From assembly GCA_011799875.1 (NCBI GenBank), contig CM022302.1, positions 53,975,410-54,039,409 of the forward strand: a DNA stretch of 64,000 bases. The letters run 5' to 3'. The translations under genes and the position numbers were made by a program. How positions within the stretch are numbered: the stretch's first letter is position 1; every line of letters begins with the position of its first letter. This DNA comes from Thinopyrum elongatum (taxonomy: Eukaryota > Streptophyta > Magnoliopsida > Poales > Poaceae). Below are positions 1 through 10,135 of this stretch, in pieces. The notes under the pieces were generated by a model. The model had not been told where the DNA came from, did not search any database, and saw only the letters and a list, made by a program, of their open reading frames with translations.

Positions 1-344
1 CTACGTCCTGCTAGATTGTATTCGATGAGTATAGGGGTTACAAGAGTTGATCTACCTCGAGATCGTAATGGCTAAACCCTAGCTGTCTAGCCTATGATTA
101 TTCTGATATCCTATACAGACTAAACCCCCCGGTTTATATACACACCGGAGGGGCCTAGGGTTGTACAGAGTCGGTTTGCAGAGGAAGGAAATAACACATC
201 CGGACACCAAACTTGCCACCCACGCATATGGGAGTCCTACCCGGACACGGGGGATAGTCTTCTGCTTTATCTTCACGGCCCATCAGTCCGGCCCATATCG
301 AACCGTCCGGACACCCGAGGATCCCCTAATCCAGGACACCCTCA
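1..344 (-). mobile_element. LTR fragment, family A, minus strand
   Basis: On the minus strand this reads as the first part of an LTR. It starts at 344 with TGAGGGTGTCCTGGA, has a TATA motif at 133-140, then a leader ending in GCAGGACGTAG at the window edge. The same start, TATA, leader and GCAGGACGTAG stretch recur on the plus strand at 25986-26466, so both belong to one family. The rest of the element lies outside the window. It abuts family B sequence at 345, so it either inserted into that LTR or truncated it. No protein-coding part is visible. The family name is not assigned. Confidence 0.7.
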
Positions 345-765
345 GTGACCGAATGTTGTTCGGAGTCCCGGATGAGATCACGGACATGACGAGGAGCTCC
401 GGAATGGTCCGGAGGTAAAGATTGATATATAGGACGATAGTATCTGGTCACCGAAAAGGTTTCGGAGAGTACCGGGTACTTATCGGAGTGCCGGAAGGGG
501 TTCCGGGAGGCCACCGGTAAGCGGTGGGCCTTATGGGCCAAGGGGGGAAGCACACCAGCCCACAGGGGGGCTGGCGTGCCCCTCCACCCCAGCCCACGCA
601 CCAAGGAGGGAGGGAAAGGAAGGGGGAGGCGCCTAAAGGCAGCCAAGCTCCCTTTCCTTTTCCCCATGTTCAAATATGGAAGGGGGGGCGTGGCTAGGCA
701 GGCCTCTAGGGCAGCCGCCGGCCACTTGGGGGCGCCCTAGGGCTGCCTCCTCTCCCCCCTCCACC

Positions 766-774
766 TATATATAT
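766..774 (+). promoter_or_regulatory. TATA-like motif of family B LTR
   Basis: TATATATAT follows a C-rich stretch and precedes a GA-rich leader, the usual arrangement of an LTR core promoter. Activity is not shown. Confidence 0.45.
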
Positions 775-1137
775 GTGGGGAGAGAGAGGGGCAACACACA
801 CCACGATTTCCAACAGTGTGCGGCGCCCCTCTCCCTCTAGTTCGTCATCGGTCATATTTTCGTTGTGCTCGGCCAAGCCCTGCGGAGATAGTTGCATCAC
901 CACCGTCACCACGCCGTCGTGCTGCCGGAACTCATCTACTACTTCGCCCGTATTGCTGGATCAAGAAGGCGAGGACGTCCTCGAGCTGAATGTGTGCTGA
1001 ACGCGAAGGTGCCGTACGTTCGGTGCTTGATCGGTTGGATCACGAAGGTGTTCGACTACATCAACCATGTTGTCTGAACGCTTCCGCTAACGCTCTACGA
1101 GGGTACATAGACACACTCTCCCCTCTCGTAGCTATGC

Positions 1138-1142
1138 ATCTC
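1138..1142. repeat. Target-site duplication ATCTC, left
   Basis: ATCTC directly precedes the 5' LTR and is repeated at 15764-15768 directly after the 3' LTR. A 5-bp duplication is typical of Copia and Gypsy integration. Confidence 0.95.
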
Positions 1143-2645
1143 TGTAAGTGCATCTAGTGCCCCTTAGTGATTTTGGTGTATTGAAGACTTATATGTTAAG
1201 GGACTAATGTGTTTGTGAGTGTACACAGGTCTATAAGTCTATGAGGAGTTTGATATTTACGATGAAAGTCGACCCCTAAAAATGAATGTCTTCAACTGAA
1301 GACTTTGGTTTTCTTGAAGACTTTGAAAGTGAAGAAATTGGTGTGACCCTGAAGACTTGATATTCATGCGAGGATTATGAAGTGTGAAGACTTTTTTTTC
1401 GTAGTTTCATTTTCTTCTTCTTGATTCATAGGAAACACCGTACTGTTAAAGGGGGTCGAGGTAAAACTAAGGAAAAGTTTCCAAGTGATGCTCAACTCAA
1501 AATCCTACACCTACCCAATCCTTTCGAGTGAAGCCATTGGAAATCTCATACAGTTTAGTCAAGTTCTTCAGTGACAGAGACGAAGTTCTTCTGTTCTCTG
1601 AGGAATTTGTTCTGACTGAGGAGTTAGGAATTCGCCAGTGCGGATTGCCTACAAGTGAGGAACATGATAGCCCTGAGGAATTTGATACTCAAATTTCCGA
1701 CCGTTGCTGTGCTACGTGCCAGCTGTCCCAAAATATCTACCCACCTAACGGTCATATCATTGAAGGGCATTTATGTCTTATCATGTCGGGCTGCTCCCTA
1801 GGCTATAAATAGCCGCCCCCTACAACCACTAGCTGGTTGGCTGCTCCGAGAGATAGATTGACACTTGTCATTTAGAGCATCCCATCCTCCGAGGACTTTG
1901 AGCAAAAATCATCAAGTGAGGAAAAACCCAAAAACCCAAACACCTACAAACCCAAAGTGATTGAGCATCACTGAAGAGATTGTTCCTGTGTGGAACCGAC
2001 GCTTGTTACCTTTGAGGACTGTGCATCCTCCAGACGGTTAGGCGTCATGGTCTAGAGCATCCAAGAGGAAATTGTGGATTGCCGAGTGACCGAGTATGTG
2101 AAGGTTTGGAAGTCACCTGAAGACTTACCACGAGTGTTTGGGCGAGGTCTGTGTGACCTTAGCTCAAGGAGAATACGGTGAGGACTGTGTGTCCGGGACT
2201 GTGTGTCCTCAGGTTTAAATACCTAGCCGCTCCAACCAGACGTACAACTGTCACAGCAGTTGGAACTGGTCTACCAAATCATTGTCTTCACCGAGCTACT
2301 GGTTCTATTTCCTCAACCCTTTCATTTCCTCGCATACTTGCTATGTAATTGATCTTTACTGTTTGAAGACTTTGTCTGAAGACTTTCTCAATTTCCTCAG
2401 TTCAATTTCTTCAGTCACTTAGTCTTCAGCCTGCTTATCCTGTGTTTACGCTCTCGTACTCTGTGCTTGTTTTCATTTCATCATGATGACTGTGCTACTG
2501 CTCTGTTATGCTTACATCTGAGTACTTATTCCGCTGCTAAGTAGTTCGTCGCTTAGGAATTTCCTCACCTTGAAATTCCTCAGTGACGAATTAGTAAAAA
2601 TCGCCTATTCACCCCCCCCCCTCTAGCCGATATAACGCACTTTCA
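1143..2645 (+). repeat. 5' LTR of the Copia element
   Basis: Begins TGTAAGTGCATC and ends CACTTTCA; 1503 bp. It carries TATAAATA at 1804-1811 and eight GAAGACTT motifs. Relative to the 3' LTR it has 14 extra bases formed by a local repeat of GACTGTGTGTCC near 2190 and a longer C run near 2615. A 94-codon ORF (1528-1812) occurs identically in both LTRs, but it overlaps the promoter region and is probably not coding. Confidence 0.95.
1804..1811 (+). promoter_or_regulatory. TATA box of 5' LTR
   Basis: TATAAATA in a CTAGGC...GCCGCC context, about 840 bases before the LTR end. The same box is at 14938-14945 in the 3' LTR. It probably sets the genomic RNA start about 30 bases downstream. Confidence 0.75.
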
Positions 2646-2647
2646 AT

Positions 2648-2660
2648 TGGTATCAGAGCA
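2648..2660 (+). other. Primer-binding site (initiator tRNA-Met type)
   Basis: TGGTATCAGAGCA lies two bases after the 5' LTR end. It is complementary to the 3' end of plant initiator tRNA-Met, the usual minus-strand primer for Copia elements. Confidence 0.95.
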
Positions 2661-2712
2661 AGGTACTCCCTTGTTCTGTGTGATTTTGGTTTAACCACCT
2701 GGAGTTTTAGTT

Positions 2713-5286
2713 ATGTCGACTGCAGGCATGATCAAGGTCTCAACTGGGTGTCCTACCTTCGATGGAACGGACTACCCCTACTGGAAGAACAAGATGCGCA
2801 TGCATCTTGAGGCAATTGACAACGATCTCTGGTATGTTGTGGAAAAGGTTGTTCCCTCTGTCACTCCTTCCGTAAACGCTGCTGATGTGAAGAGATTCAA
2901 GCAACTTGACTCTCAAGCGAAGAATATCATATGTGGCCATCTGAGCAAAGGGCAGTATGGCAGAGTGAGTGCTTTGGAGACAGCTAAGCTTATCTGGGAT
3001 AGGCTGTCCAAGGTCAACGAAGGAGTCTCAACTCAACGTGACTCTCGAGTTGACGTTCTTCGCAATCTCTTCAACCGCTTCAAAAGACTCGACAACGAAA
3101 ATGTTCAGCAAACCTTTGATCGCCTCACTGACATTTCAAACGAGCTTCAAGCACTGGGTGCCACTGACATCACCGACCATGAGGTGGTGAAGAAATTGCT
3201 GAGGTCACTCGATTCTTCATTCGATACACTGGCACTGATGATTCAAGAACGTGGTGACTACAAGTCACTTGATCCTGCTGATATCCTCGAGAGGCTAAAT
3301 ACACATGAATTCCAACTAGCTGAGAAGATAGATCTCTATGGACCGAGCTATGGTAGATCTCGTGCACTGAAAGCCAAGGCAGTCTCTGAATCTGAAGATG
3401 AAGATTCTGGTAGCAGCCTTGGTGATCCTGAAGAACTGAGTCAGGAGCTAGCAATGCTCGTGAGGAAATTCCAGAAGTTCTCTAGACGTGGCCGATTTGG
3501 AAAATCCTCAAGAGGTGATGACATGAAATCAGATTCCTCATCCAGTGATTACAAGAAGAGAACTTGCCATAAATGCAAGAAACCTGGTCACTACATTACT
3601 GATTGTCCTCAGTGGGAGAAGGAATCAAAGAAGAAGAAATACAAGGATGATAGTTCAGATGACTCTAAGAAGAAGAAGAAATCTTCAAAGTCCTCATCGT
3701 CAAGATCTTCAAAGTCTTCATCTCACAAGAAGAGCAGCTCCAAGAAAGCTCGGGCATTCATTGGCAAGGAAATGGATTCTGAAGCTGAATCTGAGGAACA
3801 TGAGGAAGAGGAGGCATCTGAGGAGTCAGACTCTGGTGTGGCAAGCCTAGCCCTCTCTACTGCTTATATTAGCAAGTCCATCTTCAACACTGAGGAAAAT
3901 GGCTTCCCCAACACTGCTGATGACGGCAACGATGACTATGCTCCCACCTATTGCTTCATGGCAAAAGGTGCCAAGGTATTCAAATATCCCTCCTCTGAAT
4001 CAAGTGAGGATGAATTTGATGAAAACCTCAAACCCAGCTATTCCAAACTTGCTAATATTGCTGTTAAACAACAAAAGGCTTTGGAAAAGGTTCAAAATAT
4101 GCTAGACAAAAGCGATGATCTGTTAGGTGAGGAAATGGATCGAACTCAAACACTGACTGATAGTCTTCAGCAACTACAGTCTAAGTTTGACAACCTTCAA
4201 GGTCGTCATGAAACTCTCCTAGCCGATCATGAGAAGCTTTCTTATGAATTTCTTCAAAGAAAGCAAGATCTTGAGAAGCTAAGGGTGAGTCATGAAGATC
4301 TTCAGAAGGAAAATGATTCTTTGCTTTCTCAACACAACAGTTCCGCTCAGGAAGAATTTATTCCACCATGCTTGAAATGCATTGAACGTGAAACTGCTAA
4401 TTCTTCACCTGAATGTTCAAATGCTTCTATTGCTGCAAATTCTTCAACTATCTCTGTGGTCACAAATTCCTCATCTGAGGATACCACTAGAATCACTGAC
4501 GAAAATGCAGGGTTGAAGGAATTGTATGTGACAGGCATGTACAAAAGCCTCAAAGGGCATCAGACTCTTTGTGATGTGCTCAAAAAGCAGATCTTGAACA
4601 GGAACCCTAGGAAAGAGGGTATTGCCTTTGAGAGGAAACTCAATGCTGATGGAACCTACTGGAAACCTGAGCAGTATCCCAAAACCTCATGGGTTGCTGC
4701 AAAGGGATCTCCCGTAGATCCATCCACTTTATCTGGCTTTACTTGTGAATCCTCATATTCATCTGATGAGTCATTTGACTCCAACTATAAACTGTTCAAA
4801 AATCAGAATGGTGAGGTATTTGCAAGATATGTTGGATCTAACTGCAGGAATGGTCCCCCTATGAAGAAAATCTGGGTTCCCAAAAGGTGCCTTGAAAGTC
4901 TTCAGGTGAATGTCCTCATGACACCACCTGTGAAGAATAAGAACCCCAGATCAAATTCTTCATATGGACCAAAGTCTTCACATGGATCCAAGTCCTCTTA
5001 TGGATCAAATTCCTCACATGGATCCAAGTCCTCACATGAACATCATCGTGCTAACACTTATGTTTCGCAGGGAAAACCTAAGGGCTATGAATATGTGCAT
5101 TATTCTTCAAATCATTATGTTCATAAGTCCTCGAAGAATTTCTCTGCTTATTCATATGCTTACCCTAACCCCTCTTATGTGAAACGAAGTGGTCTGGCGT
5201 CTATGCCATCTTTCTCTTATGGAGCTCGCAGAATGATGAACTCTTTGCCACCCCTCCAGATGTGGGTGGTGAAGAAAAGAAACTAA
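2713..5286 (+). CDS. gag: Gag polyprotein of the Copia element
   Basis: An 857-residue capsid/nucleocapsid protein that packages the element RNA in cytoplasmic virus-like particles. The N-terminal ~190 residues resemble the UBN2-type Copia gag fold (DGTDYPYWKNKM, then LTDISNELQALG). A CCHC zinc knuckle (CHKCKKPGHYITDC) is at about residues 285-298, followed by a Lys/Ser-rich tract. A long coiled coil runs from about residue 455 to 540, then Ser-rich repeats of SSYG/SSHG type around 750-780. It is much longer than a typical Copia gag; extra C-terminal length with a coiled coil is a Sirevirus trait. The start is the first ATG after the primer-binding site. The frame ends at TAA 5284-5286, about 220 bases before the pol frame opens, so pol needs reinitiation, splicing or another route. 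Confidence 0.92.
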   Translation: MSTAGMIKVSTGCPTFDGTDYPYWKNKMRMHLEAIDNDLWYVVEKVVPSVTPSVNAADVKRFKQLDSQAKNIICGHLSKGQYGRVSALETAKLIWDRLSKVNEGVSTQRDSRVDVLRNLFNRFKRLDNENVQQTFDRLTDISNELQALGATDITDHEVVKKLLRSLDSSFDTLALMIQERGDYKSLDPADILERLNTHEFQLAEKIDLYGPSYGRSRALKAKAVSESEDEDSGSSLGDPEELSQELAMLVRKFQKFSRRGRFGKSSRGDDMKSDSSSSDYKKRTCHKCKKPGHYITDCPQWEKESKKKKYKDDSSDDSKKKKKSSKSSSSRSSKSSSHKKSSSKKARAFIGKEMDSEAESEEHEEEEASEESDSGVASLALSTAYISKSIFNTEENGFPNTADDGNDDYAPTYCFMAKGAKVFKYPSSESSEDEFDENLKPSYSKLANIAVKQQKALEKVQNMLDKSDDLLGEEMDRTQTLTDSLQQLQSKFDNLQGRHETLLADHEKLSYEFLQRKQDLEKLRVSHEDLQKENDSLLSQHNSSAQEEFIPPCLKCIERETANSSPECSNASIAANSSTISVVTNSSSEDTTRITDENAGLKELYVTGMYKSLKGHQTLCDVLKKQILNRNPRKEGIAFERKLNADGTYWKPEQYPKTSWVAAKGSPVDPSTLSGFTCESSYSSDESFDSNYKLFKNQNGEVFARYVGSNCRNGPPMKKIWVPKRCLESLQVNVLMTPPVKNKNPRSNSSYGPKSSHGSKSSYGSNSSHGSKSSHEHHRANTYVSQGKPKGYEYVHYSSNHYVHKSSKNFSAYSYAYPNPSYVKRSGLASMPSFSYGARRMMNSLPPLQMWVVKKRN

Positions 5287-5525
5287 TCTCTTATGCAGGG
5301 TCAGGTCTCCAGACGAACTAAATCGTCTGAAGAATTTGCTGGAGACCTGAAATGCTTGAAAGGACGCAAGCTAATCATGAAGAAATGATTTATTCATTTC
5401 TCACGTCCTCACATTGCTATATATACATATGTTGCTTTAATTGATGAAATATGTCTGATGAATTTGATGTCATATTCTTCACTCTGAAGTATATGAGTTC
5501 GTAAGATGCACTATTTCATCTGCAG
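5269..5525 (+). other. Possible intron between gag and pol
   Basis: GTGAAG at 5269, just before the gag stop, could be a 5' splice site. TTTCATCTGCAG ending at 5525 is a good plant 3' splice site after an AT-rich stretch. Removing 257 bases would skip the gag stop and join gag in phase 0 to the pol reading frame at 5526. This is inferred only from site quality and phase. Confidence 0.35.
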
Positions 5526-8500
5526 GATGATTTACCCAAAGCTACTGAGTGGGTCCTCGATAGTGGATGTACAAATCACATGACCGGTGACAAGAGCTTA
5601 CTGATGAACACTCCTTTATCTCCATCACACTTGAAGCATATCACCTACGCTGACAAAGGCAAAAGCAAGGTATTGGGTCTAGGTAGGGTTGCAATCTCAA
5701 AGGATCGACACATGGATAAAGTCATGCTTGTCGAGTCCCTCGGATTCAACCTCATGTCTGTCTCAATGCTTTGTGATCTTGATATGGTTGTTGTCTTTGG
5801 CAAATATCGTTGCTTAGTGCTCATGGAATCTGACAATTCCAAAGTCTTCGAAGGCTTTAGGAGAGGAGACTTGTATATTGTTGATTTCTCTGCAGGACCA
5901 CAGCCTGCCACTTGTCTACTTGCTAAAGCTTCAGAAGGCTGGCTATGGCATCGACGACTGGGTCATGCTGGCATGAGGAACTTACACACGCTCGTGAAGA
6001 AAAAGCCCATCATTGGCATCGAGGGTGTCAAATTCCTCAAAGATCATCTTTGTGGGGCTTGTGAGGCTGGAAAAATGACCAGAGCCAAGCACCCCTCGAA
6101 GACTATCATGACTACTTCTCGTCCTTTTGAATTGCTACATATGGATCTTTTTGGCCCTACTCATTATGCCACACTAACAAATGCAGCATCTCTATATGGC
6201 TTTGTCATTGTTGATGACTATTCTCGTTACACATGGGTGCATGTCATTACTTACAAGACTGAAGTGCAGGAAGTCTTCAGACGATTTTCCTCAAGGGCTT
6301 CGACGAATTTCGGCGTGAAGATCAAGCATATACGTAGTGACAATGGGACTGAGTTCAAGAATACTGGTCTTGATGACTATCTCGATGAACTTGGTATTAC
6401 TCATGAGCTATCTACCCCATACACTCCTCAGCAGAATGGCATTGTGGAGCGCAAGAACAGGACTCTTGTTGAGATGGCTCGCACCATGCTTGATGAATAC
6501 AAGACACCTCGTCACTTCTGGCCTGAGGCAATTGATACTGCATGCCACATCATCAACAGGGTATATCTTCACAAATTCTTCAAGAAGACCTCATATGAAC
6601 TCCTCACTGACAAGAAACCCAATGTGAGTTATTTCAAAGTCTTCGGTGCTAAATGCTGGATTAGAGATCCTCATCACAATTCTAAAATTTGCACCGAAAG
6701 CACATGAAGGTTTTATGCTTGGTTACGGAAAGGACTCGCACACCTACAGGGTCTTCAACACCTACCACAACAAGGTTGTTGAAACTGTAGATGTGCGGTT
6801 CGATGAAACTAATGGCTCGCAAAGAGAGCACCTACCTCCTGTGCTAGATGAAAAGACACCTGAGGAAACCATCAAGTTCAAAGCTACTGAGGATGTCATT
6901 CCTACTGAAGAATCTGCTGAAGAAATCATTCCAGAACATGAAGAACAGCATGCTGGCACATCTGAAGAATTTGGCTCTGAAGAAAATACTGAGCCCAATC
7001 AAAGTCGTCAACCTGCTCATCCCCGCGTTGCAAATGAAGTACAGATTGAGAGAATCATCAACAACATCAACGCACCAGGTCCTCTGACTCGCTCAAAAGC
7101 TTCACATTTATCTAACTTTTGTGGGCATTTTGCTTTCGTCTCTATCACAGAGCCCACCAAAGTTGATGAGGCATTTCTGGAGCCTGAATGGATTCAAGCA
7201 ATGCAAGAGGAATTACATCAATTCAAGCTGAACAATGTATGGCAGCTTGTCAAGCGACCGGACCCATGCAAGCACAATATCATCGGTACCAAATGGATCT
7301 ACCGCAACAAGAAAGATGAAAATGGTCTAGTGGTGAGGAACAAGGCTTGTCTTGTGGCTCAAGGCTACACACAGGTTGAAGGAATTGATTTCGATGAGAC
7401 TTTTGCACCTGTTGCTAGACTTGAGGCTATTCGCATATTGCTTGCTTATGCTAACCATCATAATATCATCTTATATCAAATGGATGTGAAAAGTGCATTC
7501 CTCAATGGTAAGCTTGAGGAAGAAGTATATGTTGCTCAACCCCCAGGTTTTGAAGATCCTAAGCATCCTGACAAAGTCTTCAGACTCAATAAGGCCCTCT
7601 ATGGCCTCAAGCAGGCCCCTCGGGCGTGGTATGATACTCTGAAGGAATTCCTTATGAAGAAAGGCTTCAAACCCGGTTCACTCGACCCTACTCTTTTCAC
7701 CAAAACCTATGATGATGAATTATTCGTGTACCAAATATATGTTGATGATATTATCTTTGGCTGTACTAACCAACATTACAGTGACGAATTTGCTTACATG
7801 ATGAGTAAGGAATATCAAATGTCCATGATGGGGGAATTGAAATTCTTCTTAGGTCTTCAAATTCGTCAACAACGCAATGGCATCTTCATTTCTCAAGAGA
7901 AATACCTCAAGGACGTTCTGAGAAAATTCGGTATGCAAGAATGCAAAGGCGTCAAAATCCCTATGCCCACAAATGGCCATCTATGCACTGATGAAAATGG
8001 AATAGACTTCGATCAAAAGGTATACCGCTCCATGATTGGCTATTTATTGTACCTATGTGCATCTAGTCCGGATATTATGCTTAGTGTTTGCATGTGTGCC
8101 CGTTTTCAAGCTACACCGAAGGAATCACACCTTAAGGCTGTGAAACATATTCTTCGATATCTAGCTCACACTCCAACACTTGGATTATGGTATCCCAAGG
8201 GCTCGGCTTTTGATCTCATTGGATATTCTGACTCTGACTATGCTGGTGATCGTGTGGACCGCAAGTCAACTTCAGGCACATGCCATTTCCTCGAACGATC
8301 CTTAGTATGTTGGTCCTCGAAGAAGCAGAACTGCGTATCACTCTCTACTGCTGAAGCTGAGTATATTGCTGCTGGTTCTTGCTGTGCTCAATTGCTATGG
8401 ATGAAGCAAACCCTCAAGGACTACGGCATCAATGTGAAGAATGTGCCACTCTACTGCGACAACGAGAGTGCCATCAAAATTGCTCATAACCCAGTTCAGC

Positions 8501-8709
8501 ACTCGAAGACAAAGCACATCGAGATTCGTCATCATTTTCTTCGAGATCATGTGTTGAAGGGTGACATCTCTATTGATCCCGTAAAGTCTGAAGAACAACT
8601 AGCGGATATCTTCACAAAGCCCTTGGATGAGAAGAGATTTAGCAAGTTGCGGTGTGAGCTAAATATCTTAGAATCTTCGAATGTCCTTTTAAAAGGACAC
8701 ACATCCTAA
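5505..8709 (+). pseudogene. pol: Copia pol polyprotein with one frameshift
   Basis: The frame opens after a stop at 5502 and codes, in order: aspartic protease (VLDSGCTNHMTG, ~5553), GAG-pre-integrase segment (LWHRRLGHAGM, ~5941), integrase core with HMDLFGP, IRSDNGTEFKN and a downstream glutamate in GIVERKNRT (~6139-6460), reverse transcriptase ([12 protein letters not shown], ~7480; YVDDIIFG, ~7738) and RNase H (YSDSDYAG, ~8224; [11 protein letters not shown], ~8344). It makes and integrates the cDNA copy. The first frame stops at 6707 and the second, open from before 6646, continues to 8709. The break is one extra base in the AAAATTT run near 6683-6689, between integrase and RT. All visible catalytic motifs are otherwise present. 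It could be a real lesion or a base-call error in a homopolymer. Confidence 0.92.
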
Positions 8710-9348
8710 CACTTATGCAAATTGATGACTTAGATGTGCAACACACGAAGAAACGTTTTTCTTCAATCAATGAAGACTAACCCTCTAAGTGTGGAGAAAT
8801 TAATGAAGAATTTGATTCTCAGAGCCCTACGACAATTGTACGCGGTGTCTGAAATCATCATTCTTACACGGTGGGTCACGCCACCACAAAAAGTTAAAAA
8901 TCTTCAAAATTTGAGTTTTTCATCATTGTGCAAATTCTTCAAATTTTCAAATTCTTCAACTTTGCAAAATCTTCACTCTTTCCATCTGTGTTCTTCATTT
9001 GACTATATATATATATATATATATTTGAGTTTTCTGTCCTCTACAGCATTCACTTATTGCTAATTCTTCAAGTTGTTTTTCTTCTAAGTGAATGTGATCG
9101 GACCCGTTCCCCCTCTATGCTAAACTCAATCCAGTCCGTTCACAAATTCTTCATGTGCGTTCTATTTGAAACGCGTTCAAAGTCTTCACTGTGTCCTTGA
9201 CAGCTGAAGAATTCGCGAACGAAACATTAAAAAATTCTTATCTGAATTTTCGGCTTTTGCCGCTCAAACCGTTCCATATCCCTCGATAAGATTTATCTAT
9301 TCACCCACGATCTAACACGATCTCCACTTCACAGTATGTGGGTGACAC
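8710..9348 (+). other. AT-rich spacer between pol and ORF3
   Basis: No supported coding region. It contains CGGTGGGTCACGCCACC near 8870, repeated TTCTTCAAATTT-like words, and an AT dinucleotide run at 9004-9024. It leads into the promoter-like segment at 9360-9700. Confidence 0.6.
9004..9024. repeat. AT microsatellite
   Basis: About ten TA/AT dinucleotides in the spacer after pol. Confidence 0.9.
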
Positions 9349-9420
9349 ATGTCGCTAGGAAGAGAAGGGTCAGGGGCACGTTCGTCCATTTTCTTCGGAC
9401 GAGCGGTTTTTCACCTCGGC

Positions 9421-9428
9421 TATAAATA
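9421..9428 (+). promoter_or_regulatory. Internal TATA box before ORF3
   Basis: CGGCTATAAATACC is followed by a C/T-rich stretch with CTCCTCCCGCTCG and CTCTCAGACCTAGCGCCGCCGC, which resembles a grass gene core promoter and 5' leader. The GC content is clearly higher than in the element around it. GGGTAAAT near 9696 could be a donor for a leader intron, with acceptor-like TTTGCAG near 10067 ahead of the ORF3 start at 10136. This suggests separate transcription of ORF3. The 85-codon ORF at 9349-9606 spans the TATA box and is not supported. Confidence 0.5.
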
Positions 9429-10135
9429 CCCCCTCACCCTCCTCAGATTTCTCCTCCCGCTCGATCTTACTCCCTCGCTCGAGCTCTCAGACCTAGCGCC
9501 GCCGCTACACTCCTTCGTCGCCGGTGAGGAAGAGCTTCACTGCCTCGACCTCGTCGCCGTCGTACTCACGCCGGCCCCGGAAATCTTCACTCCGCCGCCG
9601 CCGTAGCTGTTTTCCATCGCCAAGTTAGGGCGTGGAAGATCTGAACGGACGAACATCTCCACTGCCTCTCTCAGTTCGTCGTGTTCTTCGTCAAGGGTAA
9701 ATAAAATTTATTTTTACTGCCCTTGTTGATTCTGATGATTTTCACAAAATCTTCAAAAGGTGTTTATTCTTCAACTTTCATGTTCTTAAACACCAACTTG
9801 CTTCTATCCTTGATCAGTTTCTCTAAGCAACGTTTTTCTTCAAGATTCCTCAATTGTGTGGATTTTCAATCTACACAACTTTGGAACCTAAGTCAAAATG
9901 CTTAGTGAAATTCCTCAAGACACCCCTGGTCATCTTCCTCAAACTTGATACTTTTCTTCTGAGAATGCATATGACCTCTCCAAAACTCTTCGCACCTATA
10001 TTCTGTTCACAGGTACACATGTCCGCTGCTGAATCTCTAGGTTCTCATCAACTTAACTCATTTGCAGCGTTCCTTGAAGAAAAATTGCATACCTCATCAG
10101 TAAATTCGATTGTTCAAAATCCTCAAGTGAAGAAA

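Larger units (their letters stand above)
345..1142 (+). mobile_element. LTR of family B, left part (continues at 15764-15829)
   Basis: A plus-strand LTR segment: GC-rich U3, a TATA-like run at 766-774, then an R/U5-like leader. It stops at 1142 where the Copia element is inserted, and resumes at 15764, ending in TTCCCCAACA at 15829. Removing 1143-15763 plus one ATCTC copy restores a continuous LTR end. Its upstream part is missing because family A sequence abuts at 345. No primer-binding site follows 15829, so this is a solo LTR or a 3' LTR. ORFs within it are short and overlapping and are not supported as genes. Confidence 0.65.

Noticed and set aside
1528..1812. 94-codon ORF, repeated identically at 14662-14946
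   Set aside because: It lies in both LTRs upstream of and across the TATA box; identity follows from LTR duplication, not coding constraint.
9349..9606. 85-codon ORF between pol and ORF3
   Set aside because: It spans the predicted TATA box and leader; the composition is that of a CT-rich 5' leader.
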